Below are positions 62,521-64,000 of a stretch of DNA of 64,000 nucleotides, piece after piece. Made by a program: the position numbers and the translations under genes. Below the pieces are notes generated by a model, which saw only the letters and a program-made list of their open reading frames with translations, did no database searches and was not told the origin of the DNA. Source of the DNA: Gorsachius magnificus (taxonomy: Eukaryota > Chordata > Aves > Pelecaniformes > Ardeidae); the NCBI GenBank assembly GCA_034008185.1, contig CM067109.1, positions 55,848,301-55,912,300 on the forward strand, in the 5' to 3' direction. How positions within the stretch are numbered: position 1 is the stretch's first letter; every line of letters begins with the position of its first letter.

Positions 62521-64000
62521 ATGATTCTCATACTGACGGTCTTAAATGTGCAATAACTTTATGATTCTTGACTGAAACTGGCTATCAAAATCAGTCCCAA
62601 CTCAATACAGTCTAAAAAAGAAGATCATTCTTGGAATAAGAGTCCTTTCAGCTGAACATGTCAGAGGCAATCATGGGCACCAGCAGCCTGCAGTGACTCC
62701 CCTGAATACTCTGTATTGCACAGTGAAACCCTGATAAAAATCGCATTGGATAACATCAATCCCAGCTGTAACGTTCCAAAGTAGGTTTCAGCAAAATCAA
62801 CAGTGATGAATTGAAATTTGTTGACAATAGGCTGGGGGAGGGGAGGCCAGGGGGATTCAGGAGTGATTATTATTCTGTCTTTTTCTTCCTTGAAACCAGA
62901 GGAATTATTTCAAGACCTGGGTGAATGCAACTGAATGCATACATTTGCATGCGATGAGCCAATGCAGAATATGAAGGCAAAATCTGAGTGTGCAAATCAG
63001 ATACTTGCCTTTGCCCATAGAGGGTTCCCTGGTGAGTAATGCATATGCAAAAGAGTGCTGAAAACTGGGCTCACATAATTTGTTTAATCTACCATGATGT
63101 CGGAGTTTCTGCCCTTGTCCAACATACAGGATCAGAGGGTCACCACTTAGAGTGGCTAGAGTCAGGCACAGTGAGCATGCACATTATGTTATGCCTCCCC
63201 CATACCACTCTGGCAATGTGACTTAATCCTGAACTGCAATCCCCCTGCTATTCCAGTCCTGAGCTTTTCTCTCTACCACATGCAATAATTGCCATTTTCA
63301 ATTTTCCTGTCCTGGGATCTCTCAAGCTGAAGAAGTCTCCTGAGCTCTCACCCTCCCTCCTCACTGATACTTGAGACCCTGGGGGTAAATGTTCAGAACA
63401 GTATGTAGGCATTGAGTTGAACAACTCATTACTGGTATGGGGAGGAGAATGCAACTAATCCTCATATCACACTGGAAATTTAACCCTGGATGTCATAAGA
63501 GACTGTCCGTCTCCACAGATGGAATCAGAATGAGCTGGAGAGAAAGTGAAAAATAAAATAAAAATCAAGAGCATCCTCCAATTCCCCCTCTTTGTGTTGG
63601 TGGACTGAAATCCCTCTCCTGGCTGTGGCCACCCTGCCAGCCTACTGCAGTTTTCCCTCTCCAACGCAGACCACTGCCAGATGCTTGAGAAGGCACAGAC
63701 CGCCTGTCAAGGGCAATCTTTGCCCATGTCAGATTCAGATCTAGGTATTACAGTAAAGGAAATAGTGTCACGTCTTTAAAAGCTGGGGAGTCACAAAATG
63801 CAGGGCCTATTGTTTTTTAGGCTTGCAGAAGGACATTCCCCATAGCACCTTCTCCCAGGAGAATGTGGGGATATCTTCCAGGCTACGACTCAGTCCACAT
63901 ATTTCAACCATGCACTGCAATCCTAGATATTAAGGACTTCTGCATTAGGTTGCTAATCTATTTCTTGGTCTTTCCTGCTTCAGCAGGAAGGACATCAAGC

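Larger units (their letters stand above)
58111..64000. other. unique non-coding DNA with G-rich tracts and possible conserved non-coding stretches
   Basis: No exon or transposon was recognised. G-rich tracts lie at 58933-58964 and 61612-61629, and a GA-rich tract at 62455-62520. A GACCCTGGTTCAGCAAAACA word near 60185 resembles an ancient sauropsid repeat. Stretches at about 59190-59480, 61800-62450 and 62520-63060 have few homopolymers and carry words such as AATTAACATAATGG, CACTAATTAGTTG and ATTTGCATGCG. They read like conserved regulatory DNA, but only alignment could show it. Confidence 0.5.

Noticed and set aside
1..64000. Operons, ribosome binding sites, attachment sites, riboswitches, or other bacterial-type features
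   Set aside because: CR1 elements, avian LTRs and the sparse coding content show a bird nuclear genome, so such features are not expected and none was seen.

Overview
This is a vertebrate, almost certainly avian, non-coding window. It is AT-rich, poor in CpG outside its repeats, and carries many 5'-truncated CR1 retrotransposon ends. The CR1 family is recognised by its 3' terminal ATTCTATG-type repeats and by the conserved C-terminus of its second open reading frame. Four solitary endogenous-retrovirus LTRs are also present. The mix of CR1 and these LTR types suggests a bird, probably a neoavian one, but the species cannot be named from the sequence. I see no host protein-coding exon, tRNA or rRNA that I can defend. 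The window is best read as intergenic sequence or a very long intron.

Layout. Bases 1-7026 hold no recognisable gene. Bases 7027-8450 are a heavily decayed ancient CR1/L3-like LINE, followed at 8680-8810 by an ancient L2/MIR-type 3' tail. From 8811 to 24263 the DNA is unique except for a worn CR1 end (14805-14970), a probable ancient sauropsid repeat (17603-17650) and simple repeats. A cluster of five TAATTA homeodomain-type sites at 21077-21277 is the best regulatory candidate. Bases 24264-27141 are a pile of three CR1 copies in the same orientation. The first is the longest, with a broken reverse transcriptase, and a GC-rich unassigned segment lies between the second and third.

The right half holds three solo LTRs of one family: 30246-31369 (+), 44749-45980 (-) and 55523-56478 (+). 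Each is flanked by a 5-bp target duplication, imperfect in the first. The second has a 125-bp CR1 nested in it. A different LTR family lies at 35536-36127 (-), also with a perfect 5-bp duplication. Further CR1 ends are at 32895-33072 (-), 39841-40138 (-, itself invaded by a 34-bp CR1 terminus), 50104-50378 (+) and 57850-58110 (+). The last 6 kb are unique sequence with G-rich tracts and stretches that look, by eye only, like conserved non-coding DNA.

No genes work together here. The biological content is a layered record of retrotransposition plus possible cis-regulatory DNA. I found no convincing new biological system. The observations most worth testing are the TAATTA cluster, the nested insertions that give relative ages, the LTR family with its modular interior, and the unassigned GC-rich segment in the CR1 pile.
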